A stretch of 34,713 nt of DNA. It comes from Steroidobacteraceae bacterium (lineage in GTDB: Bacteria; Pseudomonadota; Gammaproteobacteria; Steroidobacterales; Steroidobacteraceae). The stretch is from NCBI GenBank assembly GCA_017853175.1, contig JAFMKA010000013.1:1-34713 (forward strand), in the 5' to 3' direction. The position numbers were made by a program, and so were the translations under genes. Position 1 is the first letter of the stretch. Each line of letters begins with the position of its first letter. Positions 1 through 8,592 of the stretch are shown one piece after another. The notes below the pieces were generated by a model that had not been told where the DNA came from, did no database searches, and worked only from the letters and a program-made list of their open reading frames with translations.

Positions 1-2
1 CG

Positions 3-3000
3 ATCGTCGTTCGCGGCGCTCGCCAGAATAATTTGAAGAATCTCGATATCGAGATTCCGACAGGCCAACTCGTCGTCGTGACCGGAGTGTCGGGCTCAGG
101 AAAGTCTTCACTCGTTTTTGACACGCTGTACGCAGAGGGGCAGCGGCGCTACGTCGAAACATTCTCGCCGTATGCGAGACAGTTTCTCGACCGGATGGAT
201 AAGCCTGCGGTCGATGCAATCGAAGGGATTCCACCTGCCATCGCCATCGATCAGACGAATCCGGTGCGTACGTCGCGCTCGACCGTCGGCACGATGACCG
301 AGCTTAACGATCACCTGAAGTTGTTATTTGCACGTGCCGCACACTTGCATTGCCGTCGATGCGGCGAAGCAGTGCGTCGAGATACGCCAGAGAGTATTCG
401 CGCAGACCTTGAGCGTCGGTCTGCTACGGCAGGCGACCCGCGACTGCTCATGTGCTTTGAAGTTAAGGTTCCGAAAAATTTTAAAGACACGGAAGTGACT
501 GAACTGCTCGAGAAGCAGGGTTACACCCGAATCCGATCGCGCAGCAAGGAGGCGGTCGAGGTCATTCAAGACCGGCTGCGCCTCCGAAATGCAGACCCAG
601 CGCGAGTCGCTGACTCTCTAGAGGCTGCATTACGAGTAGGCCGCGGACGAGTACACGTACATGTACTTGATCCAGACGACACTGAGACCGTTCGAGAGAC
701 CTGGTATTACTCGAGCACTCTGCACTGCGCTCGCTGCGACATCTCTTATCGTGAGCCGACACCGAGCAGCTTTTCCTTCAACTCTCCCGTTGGTGCCTGT
801 GAATCTTGTCGTGGCTTCGGTCGCATCATCGGCGTCGATTACGGTTTGGTTATTCCCGATCACGGTAAGACTCTGCGGAGCGGCGCCATTAGGCCATGGC
901 AAACCGCCTCCTATAGTGAATGTCAGGACGATCTCGAACGACTCGGCAAGAAACGCGGAATTCCTCTCGATTTGCCCTGGAGAGAGTTAACCGACGCACA
1001 GCGCGAATGGGTCATCGAAGGCGAAGGTAAGTGGGCTCGAAATACCTGGTACGGCGTCAAGCGGTTTTTTGCTTGGCTCGAGACCAAAGCCTACAAAATG
1101 CATATCCGAGTGCTGTTGTCGAAGTACCGCGCGTACACGCCCTGTACCGCGTGTGACGGTGCCCGGCTTAATTCTGAGTCACTGCTGTGGCGACTCGGCG
1201 ATGCCCGACTCGCCGATGCAGCGCTCGCAGAGCGGCCTCGATTTATGCCGCAAGGCGTCGAGTGGACGCGAACGACGCTCGACTCGCTAGGCGGGCTATG
1301 CCTGCACGATCTCATGCTCCTGCCCATCGAGAGATCACGAGACTTTTTCGATGGGTTGCGTCTTCCCGGTGCGCTCGATGAAGCAACCGAGTTGTTACTG
1401 GCTGAAATCCGAGGGCGCTATAAATATTTATGTGAGGTGGGACTCGGATATCTAACGCTCGATCGACAGTCTCGCACCTTATCGGGCGGTGAAGTTCAGC
1501 GTATCAACCTTACGACGGCGCTCGGCACCTCTCTCGTTAACACGTTATTCGTTCTCGATGAACCGTCTATCGGCCTGCACCCACGCGACATGCAACGCGT
1601 GATCGGCGTAATGCATCGGCTGCGCGACGCCGGAAATTCTTTGCTCGTCGTCGAGCATGACCCGCAGATCATGCAGCAAGCCGATCGACTGCTCGACATG
1701 GGCCCGGGCGCCGGAGAGCACGGGGGCGAAATCGTCGCATGGGGCACACCCAAAGAGGTATGCGCGACGAAAGCTTCGATGACGGGGGCTTATCTCATCG
1801 GTAAGCGTCGGGTCGAACTACCGGCTTCTCGCGAGTCAGCGAAGCGTGACGATCAAAAATGTCTTGAGCTGCTCGGCGCAGCACAACACAACCTAAAGCA
1901 TATCGATGTTCGGTTTCCGCTCAACCAGCTCGTTTGTATCACCGGGGTCTCGGGATCGGGTAAATCGACACTGATGCAGGACGTGCTTTACCCCGCCTTA
2001 CTCAAACACCTGGGTCGTCCGACCGAAGCCGCAGGGAGTCATGAAGGGTTGAACGGTGCCGAGCACGTTACAGATGTCGTGTTTGTCGACCAAACACCGA
2101 TCGGCCGGACTGCTCGCTCAAACCCCGCGAGTTACGTCGGTGCTTTCGATGTCGTGCGCGATCGATTCTCGAAGCTCGCGGAATCTCGCGAGCGCGGCTA
2201 TACGGCGGGGACATTCAGCTTCAATTCGGGTACGGGGCGTTGCCCTGCGTGCACCGGTAGTGGGTTCGAACACGTCGAGATGCAGTTTCTGTCGGATGTT
2301 TACCTCCGATGTGGCGAGTGCAACGGCTCACGATATCGCACCGAGACACTGGAGATTCGTCATCCTGGCCCGAACGGGCGCTCCGCGAGCATCTCCGATG
2401 TGCTCGAGATGACTGTCACAGAGGCGCTCGTCTTTTTCTCGAGTGACTCCGAACTTGCGGCGCGCCTCGCCCCGCTCGCCGATGTCGGACTCGATTACCT
2501 CAGGCTTGGTCAACCCGTTCCGACACTTTCGGGCGGAGAAGCCCAACGTCTCAAACTTGCGGGCTTCCTTGCAGAATCTGCCGAGGGCGGTGGTAGCGGA
2601 AAACTGTTCTTGTTCGATGAGCCGACGACCGGTCTACATTTCGAAGATATTTCGAAGCTCCTGAAATCTTTTCGCAAACTGCTCGATGCCGGTCATTCAC
2701 TGTTTGTCATCGAACATAACCTCGATGTCATTCGGTCTGCCGAATGGATCATAGATCTTGGTCCAGACGGCGGCGATCGCGGAGGCGAGCTCATCGCGTG
2801 CGGAACGCCTGAACAAATCGAACAGAACCCGCGCTCGCATACCGGCCGCGCTCTGCGTGAGGCCGTCAACTACGGAAGCTTTAACGCTACAGTGCGAGAG
2901 CCTGCCGCAGCTCGGAAAGCGCCAGTGCGAGAGAAATCGATCGTCGTCCGTAACGCACGCGAACATAACCTGAAGAATATCGACGTCGAAATTCCACGGA

Positions 3001-5513
3001 ATGCGTTTACGGTGGTCACAGGCGTATCTGGATCCGGAAAATCGACCCTGGCATTCGATATCATCTTTAATGAGGGGCAGCGGCGTTATCTCGAATCGCT
3101 CAATGCCTACGCCAGACAATTCGTTCAGCCTGCCGCGCGACCCGAGGTCGACTCGATACGCGGTATCCCGCCGACTGTAGCCATCGAGCAGCGTACTAGC
3201 CGCGGCGGACGAAAAAGTACTGTCGCTACGCTAACCGAGATCTACCATTTTCTAAGACTGCTTTACGTCAAACTTGGTACGCAGTATTGCCCAGAGTGCG
3301 ATGTCGCCATCGAACCTCAATCAGCCGAGGCCATCGCTGCGCGCATCATTAAAGACTTCAAGGGAAAGACCATCGACCTGCTCGCGCCGCTCATTGTGTC
3401 GCGCAAAGGGCTGTACACCGATCTCGCGAAGTGGGCGGCAGCAAAGGGTTATCGAGAGTTGCGAGTCGACGGCGAACGCCTGCCGGTGAAGCCGTGGCCA
3501 CGCCTCGATCGGTTCAAGGAACACGACATCGAGCTCCCGATCGCTCGACTCGGTATCTCGGTTCGAGGCGAGACAGATTTACGTTCAAAACTCGCCGAGG
3601 CACTGCAGCACGGTAAAGGCGTCGTTCAAGTGCTGCCACTTGGCAGTCGAAAGCCGATCGTGTTTTCAACCAAAAGAGCGTGCCCAGAGTGCGGGACGAG
3701 CTTTGCGGAGCTTGATCCTCGACGGTTTTCTTTCAACAGCAAGCAAGGCTGGTGCGGAGACTGTTTCGGTACGGGGCTCGAACTATCGGGCTTCGATGAG
3801 GAGCAAACAGGCGAAGAGGCCTCCTGGAACGAATGGCATGACGGCGATGAGAAATCCTGTCAATCGTGTCATGGAGAAAGGCTCAATGAGATCGCGCGTT
3901 CAGTGCGATTCCGCGGAAAATCGATCGGTAGCTTCACCTGTCAACCGGTGTCGAAGTCGCTCGCATCCCTTCAAGGCCTCAAGCTCGATAAGCGCGAACG
4001 GGCCATCGCACGCGATCTCCTCACAGAAATTCGGACGCGGCTGGGCTTCCTCGAACGCGTCGGCCTCGGATATCTTGGTCTCGATCGCGCAGCGCCGACG
4101 CTCTCCGGCGGTGAAGCGCAGAGAATTCGCCTTGCAGCGCAGCTTGGCTCCAATCTTCGCGGTGTCTGTTATGTACTCGACGAGCCCACGATCGGCTTAC
4201 ATCCACGCGACAACCGTATCTTGCTCGAGGCGCTTGGCGAGCTCGCGGCGCATCACAATACGTTGGTCGTCGTCGAACATGACGAAGATACGATTCGACG
4301 TGCCGATCACGTCATCGACTTAGGTCCGGGGGCGGGCGTCCGAGGCGGACGAGTCGTCGGACGGGGCAAGCTCAAAGATCTCGTGGCGAATCCGGATTCC
4401 ATCACCGGACGCTATCTTCGTCAGCCGCTCAAGCATGCCGCGAGCCCGCATCGTAACGTTGATAAGAAAACACCCTCTTTAATCATCGAAAACGCACGAC
4501 TTCATAATCTCGCAGGTATCGATGCGCGCATCCCGCTAGGACGGCTCATCGTCGTGACGGGCGTCTCGGGCTCAGGGAAGTCGACATTAGCCCGCGATGT
4601 GCTCTATGCAAGCGCGCGAACGATCGTGTTGCAGGACGGAGACCCCGTCGGTTGCGCGGCGATCCGCGGTATCGAAGCGGTCGATCGGGTGCTGGAGGTT
4701 GATCAAACGCCCATCGGCAAGACGCCGCGCTCCTGCCCAGCCACCTACGTGGGCATTTGGGACGATATTCGGAAGATCTTTGCCAACACCAGCGAGGCGC
4801 GACTTCGGGGGTACAGCGCCAGCCGTTTCTCATTCAATACCTCTGGAGGGCGTTGCGAAGCCTGTGAGGGTCAAGGCGTACAGACTGTCGAGATGAGTTT
4901 TTTGCCCGATGTAAAAGTCACTTGCGATGTCTGCCGCGGTAGCCGATTCAATGCCGAAACGCTGTCGGTCACCTGGCGCGACCTCAGCATCGGGGATGTA
5001 CTTGCGATGAATATCGAGGATGCAACCTCGTTCTTCGAATCACACGCGAGCTTGCATCACGTACTCAAATTACTGTGCGACGTCGGACTTGGCTATCTCA
5101 CACTAGGCCAAGCGAGTCCGACGCTCTCGGGTGGTGAGGCACAGCGCATCAAGTTAGTGACCGAATTGGCGAAGGTTCGCGTCGACTTGCGAGCGCCGCT
5201 TCGTAGCAAACCCAAGCACACGCTTTATGTTCTCGATGAGCCGACGGTCGGACTACATATGGCAGATGTCGAAAAGCTCATACACGTATTGCACCGACTC
5301 GTGGACGCAGGCAACACCGTAGTGCTCGTCGAACACAATCTCGATGTCATCGCGGAGGCAGATTGGGTGCTAGACATGGGCCCCGAAGCCGGTAGCGGTG
5401 GAGGACGCCTCGTTGCAGAGGGCTCACCGCAATCGCTCGCCCTACGACCATCACGCTCTCATACCGGCAAAGCTCTCCGCGAGTTTCTGGCAGATCGCCG
5501 CGAGAAACGCTAG
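3..5513 (+). CDS. uvrA: Tandem (dimeric-form) UvrA-like excinuclease ABC subunit A, 5' partial
   Basis: UvrA is the ABC-type ATPase that recognises DNA damage in nucleotide excision repair and loads UvrB. At least 1836 residues are visible, about twice the usual ~940, because two UvrA units are fused. Four Walker A motifs (TGVSGSGKS) are encoded near 81, 1940, 3020 and 4555. Four ABC signatures (LSGGE) lie near 1480, 2525, 4100 and 5125. CxxC zinc-module pairs occur in all four ATPase segments. The first unit has canonical spacing; in the second, the gap between Walker A and signature of its first ATPase is about 105 residues shorter. The reading frame is open to the left edge and upstream codons encode IVVRGARQNN, matching the internal repeat near 2941, so the true start is outside the window and the TTG at 33 is not the start. 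Large fused UvrA proteins are known in Proteobacteria. Whether this is the main repair UvrA or an auxiliary copy cannot be told here. Confidence 0.93.
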   Translation: MVVRGARQNNLKNLDIEIPTGQLVVVTGVSGSGKSSLVFDTLYAEGQRRYVETFSPYARQFLDRMDKPAVDAIEGIPPAIAIDQTNPVRTSRSTVGTMTELNDHLKLLFARAAHLHCRRCGEAVRRDTPESIRADLERRSATAGDPRLLMCFEVKVPKNFKDTEVTELLEKQGYTRIRSRSKEAVEVIQDRLRLRNADPARVADSLEAALRVGRGRVHVHVLDPDDTETVRETWYYSSTLHCARCDISYREPTPSSFSFNSPVGACESCRGFGRIIGVDYGLVIPDHGKTLRSGAIRPWQTASYSECQDDLERLGKKRGIPLDLPWRELTDAQREWVIEGEGKWARNTWYGVKRFFAWLETKAYKMHIRVLLSKYRAYTPCTACDGARLNSESLLWRLGDARLADAALAERPRFMPQGVEWTRTTLDSLGGLCLHDLMLLPIERSRDFFDGLRLPGALDEATELLLAEIRGRYKYLCEVGLGYLTLDRQSRTLSGGEVQRINLTTALGTSLVNTLFVLDEPSIGLHPRDMQRVIGVMHRLRDAGNSLLVVEHDPQIMQQADRLLDMGPGAGEHGGEIVAWGTPKEVCATKASMTGAYLIGKRRVELPASRESAKRDDQKCLELLGAAQHNLKHIDVRFPLNQLVCITGVSGSGKSTLMQDVLYPALLKHLGRPTEAAGSHEGLNGAEHVTDVVFVDQTPIGRTARSNPASYVGAFDVVRDRFSKLAESRERGYTAGTFSFNSGTGRCPACTGSGFEHVEMQFLSDVYLRCGECNGSRYRTETLEIRHPGPNGRSASISDVLEMTVTEALVFFSSDSELAARLAPLADVGLDYLRLGQPVPTLSGGEAQRLKLAGFLAESAEGGGSGKLFLFDEPTTGLHFEDISKLLKSFRKLLDAGHSLFVIEHNLDVIRSAEWIIDLGPDGGDRGGELIACGTPEQIEQNPRSHTGRALREAVNYGSFNATVREPAAARKAPVREKSIVVRNAREHNLKNIDVEIPRNAFTVVTGVSGSGKSTLAFDIIFNEGQRRYLESLNAYARQFVQPAARPEVDSIRGIPPTVAIEQRTSRGGRKSTVATLTEIYHFLRLLYVKLGTQYCPECDVAIEPQSAEAIAARIIKDFKGKTIDLLAPLIVSRKGLYTDLAKWAAAKGYRELRVDGERLPVKPWPRLDRFKEHDIELPIARLGISVRGETDLRSKLAEALQHGKGVVQVLPLGSRKPIVFSTKRACPECGTSFAELDPRRFSFNSKQGWCGDCFGTGLELSGFDEEQTGEEASWNEWHDGDEKSCQSCHGERLNEIARSVRFRGKSIGSFTCQPVSKSLASLQGLKLDKRERAIARDLLTEIRTRLGFLERVGLGYLGLDRAAPTLSGGEAQRIRLAAQLGSNLRGVCYVLDEPTIGLHPRDNRILLEALGELAAHHNTLVVVEHDEDTIRRADHVIDLGPGAGVRGGRVVGRGKLKDLVANPDSITGRYLRQPLKHAASPHRNVDKKTPSLIIENARLHNLAGIDARIPLGRLIVVTGVSGSGKSTLARDVLYASARTIVLQDGDPVGCAAIRGIEAVDRVLEVDQTPIGKTPRSCPATYVGIWDDIRKIFANTSEARLRGYSASRFSFNTSGGRCEACEGQGVQTVEMSFLPDVKVTCDVCRGSRFNAETLSVTWRDLSIGDVLAMNIEDATSFFESHASLHHVLKLLCDVGLGYLTLGQASPTLSGGEAQRIKLVTELAKVRVDLRAPLRSKPKHTLYVLDEPTVGLHMADVEKLIHVLHRLVDAGNTVVLVEHNLDVIAEADWVLDMGPEAGSGGGRLVAEGSPQSLALRPSRSHTGKALREFLADRREKR

Positions 5514-5523
5514 CCTCGCGTCC

Positions 5524-5826
5524 ATGGCCCATGATCTTTCATGCTGGAAATGCGGCGCGTCTTTAGCGGCGTTATCCCTGCCGTTACGAAGGCTCGACGA
5601 ATGCCCAAAATGTCGGGCAGAACTACATGTTTGCAAGCTTTGCGTCGATTACCACACCAGTATTGCAAAACAGTGCCGTGAGCCTACCGCCGAAGAGGTG
5701 AGAGACAAAGAACGCGCTAACTTCTGCGATCATTTCAAGCCTCGCGCCGGCGCATGGACGCCTGCGAATAACGCGGCCATCGATGCCGCTCGAGCAGAGC
5801 TCGAGCGTCTGTTCGGGAAAAAGTGA
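5524..5826 (+). CDS. Small Cys-rich putative zinc-ribbon protein
   Basis: A 100-residue soluble protein of unknown function. It has an N-terminal CWKCG pair, then CPKC and CKLC pairs, followed by a Q-C-R-E-P motif and F-C-D-H-F, a pattern that would suit binding of one or two zinc ions. A charged helical C-terminus follows. I chose the ATG at 5524 because it lies 10 bases after the uvrA stop and directly precedes the first CxxC; longer frames extend into uvrA and read as non-conserved sequence. Its stop overlaps the GTG start of the next gene, so it is probably translated with its neighbours. Similar short Cys-rich proteins are annotated as hypothetical in many Proteobacteria. No enzymatic role can be assigned. 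Confidence 0.75.
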   Translation: MAHDLSCWKCGASLAALSLPLRRLDECPKCRAELHVCKLCVDYHTSIAKQCREPTAEEVRDKERANFCDHFKPRAGAWTPANNAAIDAARAELERLFGKK

Positions 5827-7034
5827 CGCGTTTCGAACGAAGCGGTCTCCGTCTTGCGCCTCACGATATCGCGGTGCGTCGCTTCTCGTTATGGTTGCTC
5901 GCTGGATGGGCTGCGCTGATTGCGAGCGCGTCGCTTTATCCTTTCGATGTACAGCTTCGACTACTGTCTGATGCGCTGACATCAGGACTTCCTAGATTGC
6001 GCGAATGGCGTGAGCCGTCTCAGCGAGACACGATCGTCAACCTTCTGCTTTATCTACCACTCGGAATGCTCGGCTCTATGGCCCTAGAGAAGAGCCGATT
6101 TGCGCTCACGCGAATATTTTGGCCTGTCTGTGCGGCGGCCCTATTGTCGCTGGCGATCGAAGTGACCCAGCATGCACTGCCGGCGCGTGACCCCAGTCTT
6201 GCAGACTGGGTGTTCAATGTCGTCAGCGCAGCGCTCGGAACGCTGGTCGCTGCGCTGTACTCCGCTCTCCCCGTGAGACCGTTGTCTCGGCGTTTGCAAC
6301 GGCTGGTGATCGGTCCAGCACCGGCGCTACTCGTTACCCTCTGGCTCGTTGCACATCTCGCCCCCTTCGTACCTAGGCTACGACCTGGTCGTATCGAAGC
6401 GGCTATCGAGACGAGTCTCACGATGCCCTTCGAGGCAGGAAAAATGTTTGGTTTCTTTGCCTGCTATTTGGTGCTCGGCGCTCTTTTAAGTGCGCTCTTG
6501 AGGCGCCCTTATTTTTGGTCTGCACTCCTGATGTTATTCGGAATCTCTGCAGGCGCACGACTGTTGTTCGTCGGTCAGCATCTGACTCCGGCTGAGGGTC
6601 TGGCGTTGGTACTGTCGCTGATCAGCATCGCTCTCATGCGAGTGATCCGTACCGTTCGCTGGGAGTCCCGAGCATTTTTTCTTGCCTGTGCAGCGTTGTT
6701 CATCTCAGGTATCTGGCCCTCGGACGCATCGATCAATGTCGCGGCGGAAGGTATTCTCTGGATACCGTTTGCTGAATTAGCCGGTACTCCCGGAGACCCA
6801 GGGGCGCTTCCACTACTTGAGCGACTTTTTCTCGGGATCGGGCTTGCCTGGCTCGCGTTACAAGGGGTTTCCGGCCGAGTGCCGCCCCTGCCCTTCGTCA
6901 TTCTGGTCGCCATCGCGACCGAGTTCCTGCAACAATGGATTCCTGGGCGCTTGCCGGATACCTCCGATATCGCCGCACTGCTGATCGGAGCGGCGCTCGC
7001 CCAAACGCATACGAAAATTGATCCGCGAACCTAA
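5823..7034 (+). CDS. VanZ-family integral membrane protein with a second VanZ-like half
   Basis: A 403-residue polytopic inner-membrane protein. The N-terminal half has the VanZ signature: SLYPFD after the first membrane segment, then a VNLLLYLPLG segment, then an E-x-x-Q ... D-x-x-x-N stretch (about residues 118-140). The C-terminal end repeats a reduced version (EFLQQWIPGRLPD), so the protein looks like a divergent internal duplication. VanZ is linked to teicoplanin resistance in enterococci, but the wider family has no settled function in Gram-negative bacteria. The GTG start at 5823 overlaps the preceding TGA by four bases (GTGA), supporting translational coupling. The next gene starts 11 bases downstream. 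Confidence 0.82.
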   Translation: MTRFERSGLRLAPHDIAVRRFSLWLLAGWAALIASASLYPFDVQLRLLSDALTSGLPRLREWREPSQRDTIVNLLLYLPLGMLGSMALEKSRFALTRIFWPVCAAALLSLAIEVTQHALPARDPSLADWVFNVVSAALGTLVAALYSALPVRPLSRRLQRLVIGPAPALLVTLWLVAHLAPFVPRLRPGRIEAAIETSLTMPFEAGKMFGFFACYLVLGALLSALLRRPYFWSALLMLFGISAGARLLFVGQHLTPAEGLALVLSLISIALMRVIRTVRWESRAFFLACAALFISGIWPSDASINVAAEGILWIPFAELAGTPGDPGALPLLERLFLGIGLAWLALQGVSGRVPPLPFVILVAIATEFLQQWIPGRLPDTSDIAALLIGAALAQTHTKIDPRT

Positions 7035-7045
7035 CGGAATTCTGC

Positions 7046-7525
7046 ATGCTCGCCATTGTTCGTCGTCACGTCGTGGACCCCGTTCTCGGGCTACTTCGTC
7101 AGGGGCTCTCGCCCCGCGATCTTGCGTTATGTCTGGCGCTCGGAGCCGGAATCGGAATGTTCCCGGTACTGGGTGTCTCGACTCCAGCGCTGACGGTCAT
7201 CGCCCTGTGGCAAAGATTGAACCTCGCAGCCATTCAATTGGTCAGTTGGCTGGTAGGGCCTATTCAGCTCGTGCTGATCATCCCCTTCATGAGACTTGGA
7301 GAATGGGTGCTCGGATCGACGCCTCAGCCAATGACGATAGAAGCCGGCATGGAAATACTCTCTCAAGGGGTGCTACACGCCATCGTCACCCTATGGGATG
7401 CCATCGTGCATGCCTCGGTGGGATGGGTACTTATCGGGCCGCTGGCGATTTTTGTACTCTATAGATCTTTGATTCCCATTCTCGAGCGCGCCCTAAAAAC
7501 ACTAAAGCCTTCGACGCCGAAATGA
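7046..7525 (+). CDS. DUF2062 domain membrane protein
   Basis: A 159-residue protein that fits the DUF2062 family: a short N-terminal amphipathic segment with LRQGLSPRDLAL, then GAGIGMFPVLG, then hydrophobic stretches around residues 55-85 and 115-140. DUF2062 proteins are small inner-membrane proteins, sometimes fused to glycosyltransferases; their function is unknown. The ATG at 7046 has a weak GGA-type ribosome site about 8 bases upstream. The stop overlaps the ATG of the methyltransferase gene (ATGA at 7522-7525), so the two are likely co-translated. Next to a lipid-modifying enzyme, a membrane or envelope role is plausible, but this is inference. Confidence 0.8.
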   Translation: MLAIVRRHVVDPVLGLLRQGLSPRDLALCLALGAGIGMFPVLGVSTPALTVIALWQRLNLAAIQLVSWLVGPIQLVLIIPFMRLGEWVLGSTPQPMTIEAGMEILSQGVLHAIVTLWDAIVHASVGWVLIGPLAIFVLYRSLIPILERALKTLKPSTPK

Positions 7526-8592
7526 CCGATACCGTTCAAACATCTCTTGCTATGCGCCTGGTCGAACAGGACCAAATCCCCGACTGGCTGATCCGTTATC
7601 GCATACGCGAATTACTGGCCCAGCGCATTCGAGAAGAAGACAAAGGCGATCCTGAATCTCAGCAGGCACATCTGATGCAGATGGTTCGCCGACTACGAGA
7701 GAGTCCGATTGCCATTCATACGGCGGAGGCCAATCAGCAGCACTACGAGGTTCCGACGGCGTTCTATCTGAAGGTTCTCGGTAAGCATCTCAAGTACAGC
7801 AGCTGCTACTACGATGACTTCAACATCGCTAGAGCTGCAGACAACCTCGATGTCGCCGAGGCACGAATGCTGGCGCTGACATGTGATCGTGCTCGTCTTC
7901 GCAATGGCGACAGAATTCTCGAACTGGGCTGTGGATGGGGCTCGCTGTCGCTCTGGATGGCAGAAAAATATCCCGACTCGCGAATCACGGCAGTATCCAA
8001 TTCTCGCACTCAAAAATTGTTTATCGATGCGCGCGCTGCTGAGCGAGGGCTAAAGAACTTAGAAATCGTCACGTGTGACGCCAACAAACTTGAATTCGGC
8101 CCCGAGACGCGCTTTGATCGAGTCGTGTCCGTCGAAATGTTCGAGCACATGCGAAACTACGACACGCTGCTCGGGCGCATCGCTGGGTGGATGTCCCCCG
8201 GAGCGACTCTTTTCGTGCATATCTTTACGCATCATCGCTTCGCCTATACGTTCGAGGTGCGCGATGACACCGACTGGATGGCTAAGTACTTTTTTACTGG
8301 CGGCATCATGCCGAGCGACGACTTGCTACATTATTTCCAACGTGACTTGCAGCTCGTCGATCACTGGCAAGTCGACGGGCGGCACTACCAACTCACCTCA
8401 GAAGCTTGGCTCCAAAAAATGGATGCGAATCGGCCCTCGCTGATGCCGGTTGTTGCCGAAGCCTACGGCGCTGATCAGGCGCTGAAATGGTGGGTGTATT
8501 GGCGAATATTCTTCATGTCCTGCGCGGAACTATTCGGTTATCGGAGCGGACGCGAATGGCTGGTGTCTCACTACCTTTTCGAACGGCGTTAA
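7522..8592 (+). CDS. CFA-synthase-family SAM-dependent methyltransferase
   Basis: A 356-residue protein of the cyclopropane-fatty-acyl-phospholipid synthase family. These enzymes move a methyl or methylene group from S-adenosylmethionine to unsaturated acyl chains of membrane phospholipids. The SAM-binding motif I is ELGCGWG at residues 134-140. Family features include HYEVP and KYSSCYYDD upstream, VEMFEHMRNYD with a conserved Glu, IFTHH after it, and a C-terminal aromatic segment with HYQLTSEAW. The start ATG overlaps the previous stop by four bases. The exact product (cyclopropane or methyl-branched acyl chain) cannot be read from sequence, and some relatives act on other substrates, so I do not assign the symbol cfa. 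Confidence 0.85.
   Translation: MTDTVQTSLAMRLVEQDQIPDWLIRYRIRELLAQRIREEDKGDPESQQAHLMQMVRRLRESPIAIHTAEANQQHYEVPTAFYLKVLGKHLKYSSCYYDDFNIARAADNLDVAEARMLALTCDRARLRNGDRILELGCGWGSLSLWMAEKYPDSRITAVSNSRTQKLFIDARAAERGLKNLEIVTCDANKLEFGPETRFDRVVSVEMFEHMRNYDTLLGRIAGWMSPGATLFVHIFTHHRFAYTFEVRDDTDWMAKYFFTGGIMPSDDLLHYFQRDLQLVDHWQVDGRHYQLTSEAWLQKMDANRPSLMPVVAEAYGADQALKWWVYWRIFFMSCAELFGYRSGREWLVSHYLFERR

Noticed and set aside
33-35. TTG start at 33 for the uvrA gene
   Set aside because: The frame is open to the left edge and upstream codons encode conserved UvrA N-terminal sequence, so the gene is 5' truncated by the window.
3640-4323. 227-codon open frame within uvrA
   Set aside because: Ser/Arg-rich translation in another frame of a clearly coding region.
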